Assembly: GCF_041929345.1 (NCBI RefSeq)
Contig: NZ_JBHFNQ010000206.1
Coordinates: 1 to 64,000 of the forward strand
Length of the DNA: 64,000 nucleotides
Origin: Floridanema aerugineum
GTDB taxonomy: Bacteria > Cyanobacteriota > Cyanobacteriia > Cyanobacteriales > Aerosakkonemataceae
Reading direction: 5' to 3'
Below are positions 52,869-61,383 of this stretch, one piece after another; the stretch's first letter is position 1, and every line of letters starts with the position of its first letter. The notes under the pieces are model-generated. The model was given only the letters and a program-made list of their open reading frames with translations. It was not told where the DNA came from and did not search any database. Made by a program: the position numbers and the translations under genes.

Positions 52869-52882
52869 GCAGCGATTGCTGC
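52869..52882 (+). promoter_or_regulatory. Leader stem-loop (gcagc-gatt-gctgc)
   Basis: A 5-bp stem, 4-nt loop, 40 nt before ATG 52923, matching the 52251 hairpin of the paralogue. Confidence 0.45.
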
Positions 52883-52922
52883 GGTGTTGATGAACAATTC
52901 AACCGAAATTAAAGGTGAACAA

Positions 52923-53258
52923 ATGGCTACTGCAACTGTCACTCGCAAACAAACTGTAACCAAGGCGCTCGATCGTGTAATTTCAATCGATGAAAAACGC
53001 CGCTTAATGTTAATCGAAGTATTGCGGGAAGAAAGCGGACGCGAACTTGAAGCTCAAGCTCGTTTTAGCAACGGTGAAATCGAATTCGATTGGAAAGAAC
53101 ATAACGCACAATTCCGAATTGATTATGCTGATGCTACTCTCAAAGAACTTCTCGAATATGCCCGCAGGCTATATGGGTTAGCTGACATTGATGCAGTACG
53201 CGAACGACGCGCTAAACACAAAGCGCAGATTCGCGCTCGACTTGAACGCAATCAATAA
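52923..53258 (+). CDS. Small plasmid protein, paralogue of the 52305 gene
   Basis: 111 residues from ATG 52923. An upstream TTG at 52860 would add 21 residues but would put the leader hairpin inside the coding sequence, and the paralogue begins with the same Met-Ala-Thr. Domain: EKRRLMLIEVLREESGREL, FDWKEHNAQFRIDYADATL, LLEYARRLYGLADIDAVRE, ending in a basic helix (RRAKHKAQIRARLERNQ). Unlike its paralogue it has no acidic tail. Tandem duplication is evident. Function unknown. Confidence 0.7.
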   Translation: MATATVTRKQTVTKALDRVISIDEKRRLMLIEVLREESGRELEAQARFSNGEIEFDWKEHNAQFRIDYADATLKELLEYARRLYGLADIDAVRERRAKHKAQIRARLERNQ

Positions 53259-53361
53259 CATGATTTAACCATTCATGAACTATCAAAACCTGGCTCAAAA
53301 AGTCAGGTTAATTCTTTGCCCACCACCCACCCCTCGATTGACCACTAATTCAAACTATGGC

Positions 53362-53383
53362 AAGGGGGAAAACCCCCTTTTTA
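53362..53383. terminator. Terminator hairpin with flanking A/T tracts
   Basis: Arms aaggggg (53362-53368) and ccccctt (53373-53379) with loop aaaa, followed by tttt. It lies between the convergent 52923 and ParR-like genes. Confidence 0.7.
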
Positions 53384-53522
53384 TTGTAAAAAACTAGCTA
53401 ACTGATACTCCAAATTGTTAGTGAATTAGCCAATTGTTTTCGCTTATTCTTTGATAACAAAACATTAACATTGCCACTACTTGTGCCTCTGTTTTATGGC
53501 TAAATTCACTAACTTTTAGCTT

Positions 53523-53948
53523 TCAATCCCCAAACAAAGCATCGACATCAGCCACCGTCCCTTTACCCATAATTTGAGGAACAGGCATTTCTTGCCACTC
53601 CATAACAGATGCCACATCAAGCTTATTACCATTCACAGATATATTCGCTACTATCCCTGTCCCAGGCTGAACTTGTACTTGGGGCAATTGTATTCTCAAC
53701 TCTTGCGCCATCAAGTAAAAAAGCCTTTCAATTGTTGCATAAGTACTCCAATAAGCCTTTTCCACCTCCTCAGTTGATTCTCCACTATATTTCCTGGCTA
53801 TGGGCAATAAAAATGTCAGAATATCTCCCACTCGCTGATTAGCTTCTGGTCTATCAAGAGAATTCAAATAAGAAGCAATTTCAGCCAAAGGCGTTCCCTC
53901 ATAAGGTTGTAACCGCAAACTCAAACTTTTACGCACTCTTCTGGACAT
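53523..53948 (-). CDS. Candidate ParR-type adaptor of the partition system
   Basis: 141 residues from ATG 53948, which has GGAGG eight bases upstream. The longer frame from 54002 runs inside the upstream gene. Basic N-terminus (MSRRVRKSLSLRLQP) suited to ribbon-helix-helix DNA binding, then helices (AKVYWST-like region, RLFYLMAQELRIQLP) and an acidic end. It overlaps the ParM-like gene by 20 bases and follows it, exactly as parR follows parM. ParR binds the centromere and caps the actin filament. Assignment is by position plus basic N-terminus; similarity to known ParR is not visible. Confidence 0.6.
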   Translation of the reverse strand: MSRRVRKSLSLRLQPYEGTPLAEIASYLNSLDRPEANQRVGDILTFLLPIARKYSGESTEEVEKAYWSTYATIERLFYLMAQELRIQLPQVQVQPGTGIVANISVNGNKLDVASVMEWQEMPVPQIMGKGTVADVDALFGD

Positions 53949-55230
53949 TTTTTGGCCCCTCCATAACTTTAGCAACCATATAATCGTAAAGGCCGTAAGC
54001 ATCCACCAAACGGAACGTTAACGCCTTTTCTTCATCCTCTCTTGTTCCCAAACTAAAAGTTTTTTCTACTAGATTGCCGATGCCAGCCGACCAAACAATT
54101 GGTGTAAAAGCCTGGTTACAATCGCTCTGTTGGTAACTAAATGCCCGAACTTTTTTATCAGTGTGATGTTCGCGAATTATTTGTGGTTCACAATTGAAAT
54201 ACTGCTCTAATTCCGGTTCCAAGAATTTAGCAGCACCACCACCAATAATCACTTCATCTAACGGTTCTGGAAAAACCTTAGTGAGCCATTTAGCAATTTT
54301 TTCTCCATAATCAATCGTAGCAATTTTAATGGCTTTAGCAATATCAATAACCTCCTGTTCCTTTAATCCCAAATCTTTAGCACTAGCCAAAGCTTTGATT
54401 GCATTTAGTTTTTCCCAATTAGGATGGTAAGTGCGAGCTTTTTCCGAATAACCTTGTTGTTCTATTCGATAAATTTCTGAAGATGCTTCTTGAATTCCTT
54501 TGAATATTGCCATTGCCAAACTATCACGAGTTAAACCAGAAGTCATATCTATAATTTGGTCTAACATTGTTGAGAAGCCAATTAACGGACTATCCCCTGA
54601 TTTAAGTTCCCCTCGGTCAAAATAAAGCGCAGTTGTATTTCGATGACCGAACATCAACACACCCAATCGCCTTTCTTGCAACCAAGGTACACCTTGTTCC
54701 CTAACACGAGAAGCCACTAATCCACCACCTTCAGGACGGCAGAAAAAATTGGTCAAATTCGCTCTAATGTTTTGACCGCGGAACGAATAATCAGCTAGAA
54801 ACTTTTCGATTTGTTTTTGGAAACGTTGTCGATCGCTATACTCATTCCAAGGCAGCAAAATTGCTAATTCTATGTTGAGTAATTTTTTAGTCGATAGCTT
54901 GTACTTTTGAACAATTACTCCAATTGCTGCTAGTACCTTGTACAGTGCATTTTCATATTTCAGTTCGCTAATTCGATCGGTCGGGTCGAATTTAGAAGCG
55001 AAAGCACCAACGACAAACATCTTCTCCCCAACTAACAACCAAGCTTGTTGTTCCGGTGCGGGATTACCTATCCAGCCCTGACGTTCTTGATAGCTCTTTA
55101 GTTTATCAGCAGAAATTGGTTCGACTTGTGGTGGCATCATCAAGTATTCAGGTTTGTGCATCGTCTTGGTTTTAAAGACAACTTTGGTATTAGAACCACC
55201 GCAATCTACGCAGATATAGATATCGCTCAT
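53929..55230 (-). CDS. parM: ParM/StbA-like actin-type plasmid partition ATPase
   Basis: 433 residues. Actin-fold landmarks: phosphate-1 loop ICVDCGGSNTKVVFK at the N-terminus, phosphate-2-like region LGVLMFGHRNTTALYFDRG, adenosine site EVIIGGGAAKFLEPEL, and the late connecting loop SAGIGNLVEK. Such filament-forming ATPases push plasmid copies apart. It is longer than R1 ParM (320) but typical of cyanobacterial and archaeal-like relatives. It is coupled to the small gene downstream. The upstream region 55231-55650, which also holds a mobilisation-region repeat, is where the centromere should be. Confidence 0.85.
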   Translation of the reverse strand: MSDIYICVDCGGSNTKVVFKTKTMHKPEYLMMPPQVEPISADKLKSYQERQGWIGNPAPEQQAWLLVGEKMFVVGAFASKFDPTDRISELKYENALYKVLAAIGVIVQKYKLSTKKLLNIELAILLPWNEYSDRQRFQKQIEKFLADYSFRGQNIRANLTNFFCRPEGGGLVASRVREQGVPWLQERRLGVLMFGHRNTTALYFDRGELKSGDSPLIGFSTMLDQIIDMTSGLTRDSLAMAIFKGIQEASSEIYRIEQQGYSEKARTYHPNWEKLNAIKALASAKDLGLKEQEVIDIAKAIKIATIDYGEKIAKWLTKVFPEPLDEVIIGGGAAKFLEPELEQYFNCEPQIIREHHTDKKVRAFSYQQSDCNQAFTPIVWSAGIGNLVEKTFSLGTREDEEKALTFRLVDAYGLYDYMVAKVMEGPKNVQKSA

Positions 55231-55288
55231 CCAAATTTTTCACCTAAATTACCTGAACAATACGCTAATTTTTCAGAGTATTTTTCTC

Positions 55289-55653
55289 ACACCACCAAAA
55301 GACGTAAAAATGATAGTTGTACTTAGCACAAAAACTACACAATTCGGCGCAAATATTGGCGATTAACTGTGCCAAGCCCTACATAATGACCGAGTTTTAG
55401 TCGCCTCAAACCCACTTAAACCTATACCTAAGTGTGCCAAACCTGTGCCAAAATCACTAATTTGCGGCATTTTTTTGGCGAATAACCCCCAGCTCGACCA
55501 TTCGGATGATACTGAGCGTCGCTATGGTCTTGGTGAAGAGCAAGCCATGCCTTTGTTTATACATTTGTGCTTTTAACAGCATTGTTGCAGTGGTAGACTT
55601 GCCAAAAGAGAGACATCCATAGCACAATTTGGGTGTCGTTAATGAGTAAGCAA
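55289..55653. repeat. Mobilisation-region repeat, copy A (second candidate oriT)
   Basis: Colinear and highly similar by eye with 62190-62555 in front of mobC. Shared blocks include tttagtcgcct (55395), aacccactta (55409), aatttgcgg-like (55459), gcgtcgctatggtc (55516), gagcaagccatgcc (55538), tgtttatacattt (55554), taacagcattgt (55573), agcacaatttgggt (55621). It ends with ATGAGTAAGCAA, the first four codons of mobC, then diverges. The inverted repeat that is perfect in copy B is eroded here. Three TGTGCCAA motifs occur (about 55368, 55433, 55444). Confidence 0.8.
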
Positions 55654-55775
55654 CTTGAATATTAATGAATTAAAGAGTTCACCAGATAAAGAAAATTGGC
55701 GACTAACACCAGGTTATTTAAGTCAAGGTTGTTCAGACTTTGAATCGGTACATATTTTACTAGGACATTTTTTAG

Positions 55776-55809
55776 CCGTTCGCGATAGCGTCGCGTAGCG
55801 GTATCGCCA
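55776..55809. repeat. Short palindromic insertion sequence-like repeat with in-frame stop
   Basis: The GC-rich segment cgttcgcgatagcgtcgcgt-agcggtatcgcc contains outer arms gcgata/tatcgc and looks like the small dispersed palindromes common in cyanobacterial genomes. It interrupts an open frame running from 55655 to 57067 and introduces TAG at 55796-55798. Confidence 0.5.
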
Positions 55810-55822
55810 TTCCGAAAACCCT

Positions 55823-57067
55823 TTGCTGGAAAAATCATTACTGTCTGAAAATGGTAGTTTTGACTGGGGTCAAGGTCAGCCACTAGAAAAAGTGATTAAC
55901 TCTCAGGAAGACTTTGAATTTTTGATGAAACACCCGCGACTATTTCGCAATGCGATCGCGATCGTTGAACCCTGGGACCACGTTGGTTATAACCCATTAG
56001 GAGAGCACGTCCGTGCTTCTATCAATGTTGCTTATATCGCTCAAACTATTGCTGATTGTGACTCAATTTTATTCCCATTATGGTCATCAGGATTGCTAGA
56101 TCCAGAAACAGTTATTCCTGTGATTTCTTCTGGTTTAGCGGTAGTGCTAGAAGGCGGCGAACCATCGGTGCGAGATGCTTCTACCTTTGCTGGAAGTAAG
56201 TCTTCACTAGCAGAATTACACTTATTTGTAGAGAAATTATTACTATCGCGCTCGCCTACTAGTGCGCCAGCAATTTTTATTTGTTTAAGTCATCAATTAG
56301 CAGCCCAAGCACATATTCATCTAATTCAGAAAGCTGTGCAACAAGTGCTGAATTTAACAGAATTACAACGCGATCCTCAAGGTAAAGCTCTAAAAGCATT
56401 GCAAACTGTTTGTCAGCAAATTGAAAGTGTTGGTAATTCTCTACAAGTTAAGAAAAAAAATGGTAATGTAGTTGCCCAAAATTGGCACGAACCAGAATTT
56501 GCTGTTGCGCCTAATGAATTTAAAGAAGTTGGCGATCGCCAGTTACTTCACTATCAATCTCCTAATAGTGAAACATCGGGAATTCCCCAAGAGTTAATTA
56601 CAGCCCATGAAGTAACGGCGGATGAGTTCAAAGGGGTAATTGATACTTCGATCGAGTACGAACACGAACTGAATATTGCTATGTTTCATTCTGATGAAGT
56701 GAATGAAGAAGCAATATTGTTTGCTAACTGGGCATATCTTCTGTTACACAATACCATTATTCCCCACCGTCATATTTTAGCCGGAAGTTCTTTATCCTGG
56801 CTGATGCAAATGCCATATACGATCGAAATACTTTGTTCAACTGCTCATGAAGGCGAGGTGTTGACGGAATGTTCGGCTACTTGTATCAATTACAAAGATT
56901 TTGAAAGTAAACTAATTCGGCGTTCGTTTACCTGCCAATTTCATCCTGAATTATTATCAGATTTGCGAGTGGTTGGTATTCGACAACCGCCTTCTTACAA
57001 TGAACTGAAAAAAGATGATGGTGCGCGATTATTTGCCCGATTGTTATACGAAGGGATGCAGGAATAA
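55823..57067 (+). CDS. Class I glutamine amidotransferase-like protein, 5' end interrupted
   Basis: 414 residues from TTG 55823. Glutaminase-type landmarks: nucleophile Cys in IFICLSHQLAAQAH (consensus GxCxGHQ) and His-Glu of TCQFHPELLSDLR, with a large insertion between. N-terminal QPLEKVINSQEDFEFLMKHP. The same frame is open upstream to 55655 (NELKSSPDKENWRLTPGYL) except for the TAG inside the palindromic repeat, so the original gene was about 56 codons longer. The glutaminase core is complete, so reinitiation could still give a protein. The acceptor substrate is unknown. It sits just after copy A of the mobilisation repeat, where mobC would be. Confidence 0.65.
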   Translation: MLEKSLLSENGSFDWGQGQPLEKVINSQEDFEFLMKHPRLFRNAIAIVEPWDHVGYNPLGEHVRASINVAYIAQTIADCDSILFPLWSSGLLDPETVIPVISSGLAVVLEGGEPSVRDASTFAGSKSSLAELHLFVEKLLLSRSPTSAPAIFICLSHQLAAQAHIHLIQKAVQQVLNLTELQRDPQGKALKALQTVCQQIESVGNSLQVKKKNGNVVAQNWHEPEFAVAPNEFKEVGDRQLLHYQSPNSETSGIPQELITAHEVTADEFKGVIDTSIEYEHELNIAMFHSDEVNEEAILFANWAYLLLHNTIIPHRHILAGSSLSWLMQMPYTIEILCSTAHEGEVLTECSATCINYKDFESKLIRRSFTCQFHPELLSDLRVVGIRQPPSYNELKKDDGARLFARLLYEGMQE

Positions 57068-57114
57068 GCTGGAAACAGCAGTGAAGTTTATATGATTAAT
57101 TCCGTCCTCAACTG

Positions 57115-57594
57115 TTAATCAAGTAAGTCGTCATCAGAATCAAGGTGAATTCCGGGTAAAAAGTCAGAGTTTTCTATTGCTTCCCAGGTATAGTGAACGA
57201 GAGAAGGAAATTCTCGAAGTTTCATCCCTGTTTCTTTAGCTGCTAAAGTTATCGCACGTTTGTAAGCTTTTTCAATTGCTTCTGACAGATAAGGTTTTAA
57301 ACTAGGACTTCTTTCTAAAAGGTCTTCAATCTCTTCGCGTTGTTCACGAATTGTAAATACCCAGCTTCTAGATCTATGGGTAGGTTGAAATTCCCATTTT
57401 AGTAAGTGAGCAATCAAAATTTTTAAATGACTTACTAATTCTCGTTTATCTTGTTTACCCAAAGATTCTATTTCCTCAATCAAATTTTCCAGATCAAGAT
57501 TATTTAGGTCACGTTGACGCAATAAGTCAGCTTGTTTTTGTGTCCAAGCGTAAAAGTCGGTTTCATATAGATCGGTAAGTGGAAGGTTCATCAT
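57115..57594 (-). CDS. DUF29 family protein
   Basis: 159 residues matching the cyanobacterial DUF29 family: LYETDFYAWTQKQADLLRQ, LDLENLIEEIESLGKQDKREL, LLKWEFQPTHRSRSW, and a C-terminal helix (AIEKAYKRAITLAAKETGM). DUF29 proteins are all-helical, of unknown function, and very frequent near mobile DNA in cyanobacteria. Ends in an acidic stretch (DSDDDLLD). Confidence 0.92.
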   Translation of the reverse strand: MMNLPLTDLYETDFYAWTQKQADLLRQRDLNNLDLENLIEEIESLGKQDKRELVSHLKILIAHLLKWEFQPTHRSRSWVFTIREQREEIEDLLERSPSLKPYLSEAIEKAYKRAITLAAKETGMKLREFPSLVHYTWEAIENSDFLPGIHLDSDDDLLD

Positions 57595-57700
57595 GTCTTC
57601 CTCGGATGGCTTTATACATATTTAATCTTACTGCTGTCACCAAGGGGTAACTATTTAGTTATGATTTAATAAAATTTCCCACACTGATTAGCGTTTATTT

Positions 57701-58456
57701 ATGAAATCCGATCGATATTTAATTACCACGTTGACTGGAGAAGCACAGCAGCCAGTCAGAATATATTATCAGGTGTTCAACCAGAAAACTGTGATAGGAG
57801 CTTTCCAAAAGCTGAAATGTGTATATTTTGAATCTCAACTAAATCGGTGGCGATGGGAGTACGAACATGAAGCCAAAAAACTAAGATTTGAAATTTCATA
57901 TAATCAACTTTCTAAAGAACATCGCCCGATCGTAATCGGAGATTTTTTCTTTCGAGATAACGAAATGTTGTTAGAGGTTCGTTCTTTTGAGCGGGCAGTA
58001 AAAGCTATTGAGTTTTTCGATAAAAGAATTAATAGACGAGCAGCTAAAGTTACTAAAATTAGAATAGTTAATAGATTATTTGATGGTAACGATCCATCAA
58101 ATAAAGAGTTATTACAACCTCCTTACGACTACTTTTTTGACCGAGATGATATATTAATTCCTGACCCGAATGAAACGGCTAAGTTGATGGCTGAAATTAG
58201 CAGTCAACACTCTGACTTGGAAGGTAGATTAGCTGCGTTGCAGGCTTGCTGGTCAGAAAAAGCGAAACAACCGCTACCAGAAATAGAAGAAATTCCACTC
58301 TACATTTATGAGGAAGGAATAGGTCGCTTAAAGGCGGCATTAACTTTTAGAAATATCGAGGCACTTCAGCATTGGCAGGATAATAAGAATGCCAATCAAT
58401 TTGATTTGATGGAAAGTGTTATAGATTCTTTTTTGAAAGATAACTACGAAATTTAA
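57701..58456 (+). CDS. Hypothetical protein (251 aa)
   Basis: Soluble alpha/beta protein with no signal peptide. The N-terminal half is strand-rich (VRIYYQVFNQKTVIGAFQKL, WRWEYEHEAKKLRFEI, IVIGDFFFRDNEMLLEVRS). The C-terminal half is helical (TAKLMAEISSQHSDLEGRLA). I do not recognise the family. It stands alone between convergent and divergent genes; no operon partner. Confidence 0.6.
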   Translation: MKSDRYLITTLTGEAQQPVRIYYQVFNQKTVIGAFQKLKCVYFESQLNRWRWEYEHEAKKLRFEISYNQLSKEHRPIVIGDFFFRDNEMLLEVRSFERAVKAIEFFDKRINRRAAKVTKIRIVNRLFDGNDPSNKELLQPPYDYFFDRDDILIPDPNETAKLMAEISSQHSDLEGRLAALQACWSEKAKQPLPEIEEIPLYIYEEGIGRLKAALTFRNIEALQHWQDNKNANQFDLMESVIDSFLKDNYEI

Positions 58457-58516
58457 TACAAACTGTTGGCTTTAGAAAAATAGTATCCTCAAGTCAATAT
58501 TTGTTGACCTATACTC

Positions 58517-58960
58517 ATGAAAAACCCAGCATTCTTTCGTGTTTGTGTGGTTGTAATCGTGGCTTTATTGTTGTTACTCCCAACTCCTGCTAAAGCGCAA
58601 ACTCTAGGATATTGCAGTTGGGGGGAACCCGCCATCTCACCTTGCTTGAGAGATACTGATGGCACTGACGGTCTTTATTGCCATAGTGGTTACGCCTGCG
58701 ATCCAAAAGCAGGAAATGATGGTCGAGGTAGATGTTGTGCGCGTAATGCGCTTTCTCCTACGTGCGACTCGGCAAACCCTTGTCCAACAGGCTATACCTG
58801 TGTGGAAGGTTCTTGCCAACTGTTAAGCAGTTTGAAATGTTCCAACGGCAGCGTGCCAACTGGTTCCTGCGTTAATAACCAATGTCCACAGTGGACGAGT
58901 TCTGGTGATTATGTTCCCCAAACCTGCGATGTCAGCAGTAATCTTTGCTGTCCCAAGTAG
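58517..58960 (+). CDS. Secreted Cys-rich small protein
   Basis: 147 residues. Signal peptide (VVVIVALLLLLPTPAKAQ) with cleavage likely after AKA. The mature ~118 residues contain about 16 Cys, many in CxxGYxC-type pairs (YCHSGYACDP, NPCPTGYTCVEGSC) and ending LCCPK, suggesting a disulfide-stabilised small domain protein like granulin or EGF-type folds. An exported binding or surface protein is likely; target unknown. Confidence 0.7.
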   Translation: MKNPAFFRVCVVVIVALLLLLPTPAKAQTLGYCSWGEPAISPCLRDTDGTDGLYCHSGYACDPKAGNDGRGRCCARNALSPTCDSANPCPTGYTCVEGSCQLLSSLKCSNGSVPTGSCVNNQCPQWTSSGDYVPQTCDVSSNLCCPK

Positions 58961-58989
58961 TTAAAAATTCCCTGATTTCCTCATAATAT

Positions 58990-59304
58990 TTATTCAGCAG
59001 ATGGTGTAGCAACTGGCTCTTTAGGAGCTTTCGGCTTACGTTCAAAAACTTGAATATTTGGCTCGTTCAGCACAAATCCTTTATCAGTTAGTTCGCCCAT
59101 TTTTCCTGCGATCGCTGCTACCCACATCGGATAATTCGCTTGTGCTTCTTCTAGTTTCTTAAATACTTTTGGTTTGACTGTAATACTAGCAATTCGACCA
59201 TCACAATCAACTTCAAACTTTTTCCAACCGTTGTCCACCGTTTCGACATTGGTGGGAAAGTCGTTGATTTTAATGGTAAGTTCCAATTTTCCTGCTACTG
59301 CCAT
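58990..59304 (-). CDS. FinO-like fertility-inhibition-type annotated family protein (cyanobacterial)
   Basis: 104 residues from ATG 59304, which has AAAGGAGAC upstream; ATG 59334 is less likely. Sequence (KLELTIKINDFPTNVETVDN, CDGRIASITVKPKVFKKLEE, NYPMWVAAIAGKMG, NEPNIQVFERKPK) matches, from memory, a family named FinO-like in cyanobacterial annotations. True FinO is an RNA chaperone that blocks conjugation. Whether this family does so is not established. Its presence on a mobilisable plasmid makes the idea plausible. Possible leader hairpin aagtg/cactt at 59318-59332. Confidence 0.55.
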   Translation of the reverse strand: MAVAGKLELTIKINDFPTNVETVDNGWKKFEVDCDGRIASITVKPKVFKKLEEAQANYPMWVAAIAGKMGELTDKGFVLNEPNIQVFERKPKAPKEPVATPSAE

Positions 59305-59371
59305 AGTTGTCTCCTTTGAGAAAGTGCCAATCACTTCTTAGTTATTCTACTCGCAACTAAACAATAAAGTA

Positions 59372-59947
59372 TTAAAAATCATTGTAAATTTCCCGAAGCA
59401 TTGACACAGAAATACTCAACCCTTGCTGCAATAAAGTTTCTAAATAATCATCAATAGATTTGGGAGGATTTTTTAATCGCTGTCGGCAAATTTCTGCTAC
59501 TGCAACTATTTTACCTGGTTTCAGATCGACCAAATCAGAAATAAACTCATCGGGATGTTGCGGTTCTATATCGTACTTCTGCAAAATGTTTTCGGGAAAA
59601 TCTGAAAGATTGAATGTAACAATTACATCCGCACCCGCTTTAATTGCTGCTGCTAAAACATGACGGTCATCTGGATCGGGTAATTCAACTGATTCTATTA
59701 GGTATTCGTAGTCTATAACCAAACAATCACGCACATAACTATTCATCAACTCCTTAGTCCGAGTTAATTGTTCTATCGTCAAATCTTGGCGATTTTTTAG
59801 CACATTCCTGATCCATTCTTCATGTATCTGGTCTGTCCATTTTGCTCTAAATAAATCAGTCAATGCCAACTGGACAAGAAAATCTCGTAACGGTGCGGGA
59901 TATAAAACACAAGCATCATAAAGTGCCGTAAAACTTGAAGGATACAT
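59372..59947 (-). CDS. PIN-domain toxin
   Basis: 191 residues. PIN ribonuclease positions: N-terminal ALYDACVLYP (Asp), WTDQIHEEWIRNVL (Glu) and LPDPDDRHVLAAAIKAGAD (Asp pair), then VIVTFNLSDFP. The stop of the upstream helix-turn-helix gene overlaps its start by one base, so it is translated with it. The helix-turn-helix/PIN pair is a common cyanobacterial toxin-antitoxin arrangement. Confidence 0.82.
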   Translation of the reverse strand: MYPSSFTALYDACVLYPAPLRDFLVQLALTDLFRAKWTDQIHEEWIRNVLKNRQDLTIEQLTRTKELMNSYVRDCLVIDYEYLIESVELPDPDDRHVLAAAIKAGADVIVTFNLSDFPENILQKYDIEPQHPDEFISDLVDLKPGKIVAVAEICRQRLKNPPKSIDDYLETLLQQGLSISVSMLREIYNDF

Positions 59948-60423
59948 CAGTCATAACCCATGTTTAACTCTTGGGCTTGAGCGACAAGTTCATCTAAAAC
60001 TTGCATCCGTTGATTGTCAATTTGTTGCTTGTATTTCATGACATCTTTAAAGAAAATACGGCGATGCCGTCCAACTTTCCGATAAGGTAATTCACCCGAT
60101 TCAATCAGCTTAATCAGAAACGGACGTGAAACATTTAAAATATCTGCGGCTTCTTGAGTTGTCAGTTCTGCGTGAATAGGAATCAGTGTTACTGCATTAC
60201 CTTGAGCCATCTGTGAAAGAATATCCACTAGTAAGTGAAAAGCTGTTGCCGGAATCTCAACTACCTGCTCAGTGCCATTTTCTTCAACTACTTTAAGTTG
60301 CTGAGTGGGCTTAGATTGCGCTAACCGAATCAAAGGAGCCAAAATCCGGCTACTCTGTTCAGAAAGCTTGGCATCTTCTTCTGTGGGAATTGTAGGTTTG
60401 TTATAAGCAGTAGAAATTGCCAT
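59947..60423 (-). CDS. Excisionase-type helix-turn-helix antitoxin
   Basis: 158 residues. The C-terminal half has a MerR/excisionase-like DNA-binding domain (LTTQEAADILNVSRPFLIKL, ELPYRKVGRHRRIFF). The N-terminal ~80 residues are probably toxin-binding or dimerisation. Upstream of and overlapping the PIN gene by one base. It should repress its own operon and neutralise the PIN protein. Confidence 0.82.
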   Translation of the reverse strand: MAISTAYNKPTIPTEEDAKLSEQSSRILAPLIRLAQSKPTQQLKVVEENGTEQVVEIPATAFHLLVDILSQMAQGNAVTLIPIHAELTTQEAADILNVSRPFLIKLIESGELPYRKVGRHRRIFFKDVMKYKQQIDNQRMQVLDELVAQAQELNMGYD

Positions 60424-60542
60424 ACAGTTCTCTCTATTTTTATCTATTGAAATTGCTCACTCTCACTCGCTCCATGTCATCCCCACTATAGACGATAATC
60501 GAAGCCAACGCAACGAATCGAAATAAACGCAACGAGCAGCGT

Positions 60543-60743
60543 ATGATTAACCCAAATCGCATTACACTGCGTTCTGGGCTGGGCACGAATTATAGAAGTT
60601 TGGGTTATGGTTTGGTAGGCGATCGCGTTCAAGTTCTGACTCAATCTCCTCCAGAATTGGATTATGACGAAGATAGTCATCAATTTACGCCTGATGCACT
60701 CCAAGGCATCATTCAACGCATAAGTTTTGGAAGTTTGCCATGA
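60543..60743 (+). pseudogene. Truncated SH3-like fragment fused to unrelated tail
   Basis: 66 codons. The first ~35 residues (RITLRSGLGTNYRSLGYGLV, GDRVQVL) match the first half of a bacterial SH3 domain, which is normally preceded by a signal peptide and followed by WxxV.F.S/GWV strands that are missing here. The remaining residues (PPELDYDEDSHQFTPDALQG) look like the end of another gene. It overlaps the next gene by 4 bases. Probably a fusion left by deletion. Confidence 0.5.
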
Positions 60744-61231
60744 AAGTCACTATTAAAGATAGTCAAATTCTCAAAACCGTTAACCCTAACGTAATCCAAG
60801 CACACTTGCAAGCAACAGGTTGGCATGAAACCGGGCGGATTTATAATGATGCTGGGGCAATTTGGCGACTAAAAAAAGATGCTGCTCCTGAATATGAAAT
60901 TTTGCTACCTCTGCAACATGATTTAGGACATTATGCCGAAAGAATCAGCGATATATTAAAAACATTATCGACAGTAGAAAATCGTGACCAAGTTGATATA
61001 CTAAGCGAATTCATTACCAATTGTCCCAACTTCACCGTGCAAGGTGTAGTCATACAAATTGCTACTCCATTAATTGATAAATTAAGTGGAGAAATTACTT
61101 TACTATGTACAATTTTTGAAGAATTGCAAGAAATAAAAACCGAACTAACCGATCGTGATTATATCTTAGCTATTAAAGCTTATCAGGAACGTTTACCGAT
61201 TCACTGTACAGGTGATTTAGTCAAAGTTTAA
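60740..61231 (+). CDS. Hypothetical protein (163 aa)
   Basis: Soluble mixed protein (NPNVIQAHLQATGWHETGRI, AIWRLKKDAAPEYEILLPLQ, YAERISDILKTLSTVENRD). Coupled by ATGA overlap with the preceding fragment, implying that both derive from an original two-gene unit. I do not recognise the family. A HIP1-centred palindrome (ggcagcgatcgctgcc, about 61234) lies just after the stop and may terminate. Confidence 0.6.
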   Translation: MKVTIKDSQILKTVNPNVIQAHLQATGWHETGRIYNDAGAIWRLKKDAAPEYEILLPLQHDLGHYAERISDILKTLSTVENRDQVDILSEFITNCPNFTVQGVVIQIATPLIDKLSGEITLLCTIFEELQEIKTELTDRDYILAIKAYQERLPIHCTGDLVKV

Positions 61232-61383
61232 TGGGCAGCGATCGCTGCCTTGAGTCAGCATTTTTCTGTAAAAGCCTGATTGAAAGCTGACAGAATTAAG
61301 TGTCTTAAATTCCTTAATTTTGTTGCTATCGTAATGATGGCAAGAAAAAAGCTGCAACGATTTGATTAACGCGGAGTGAGACT

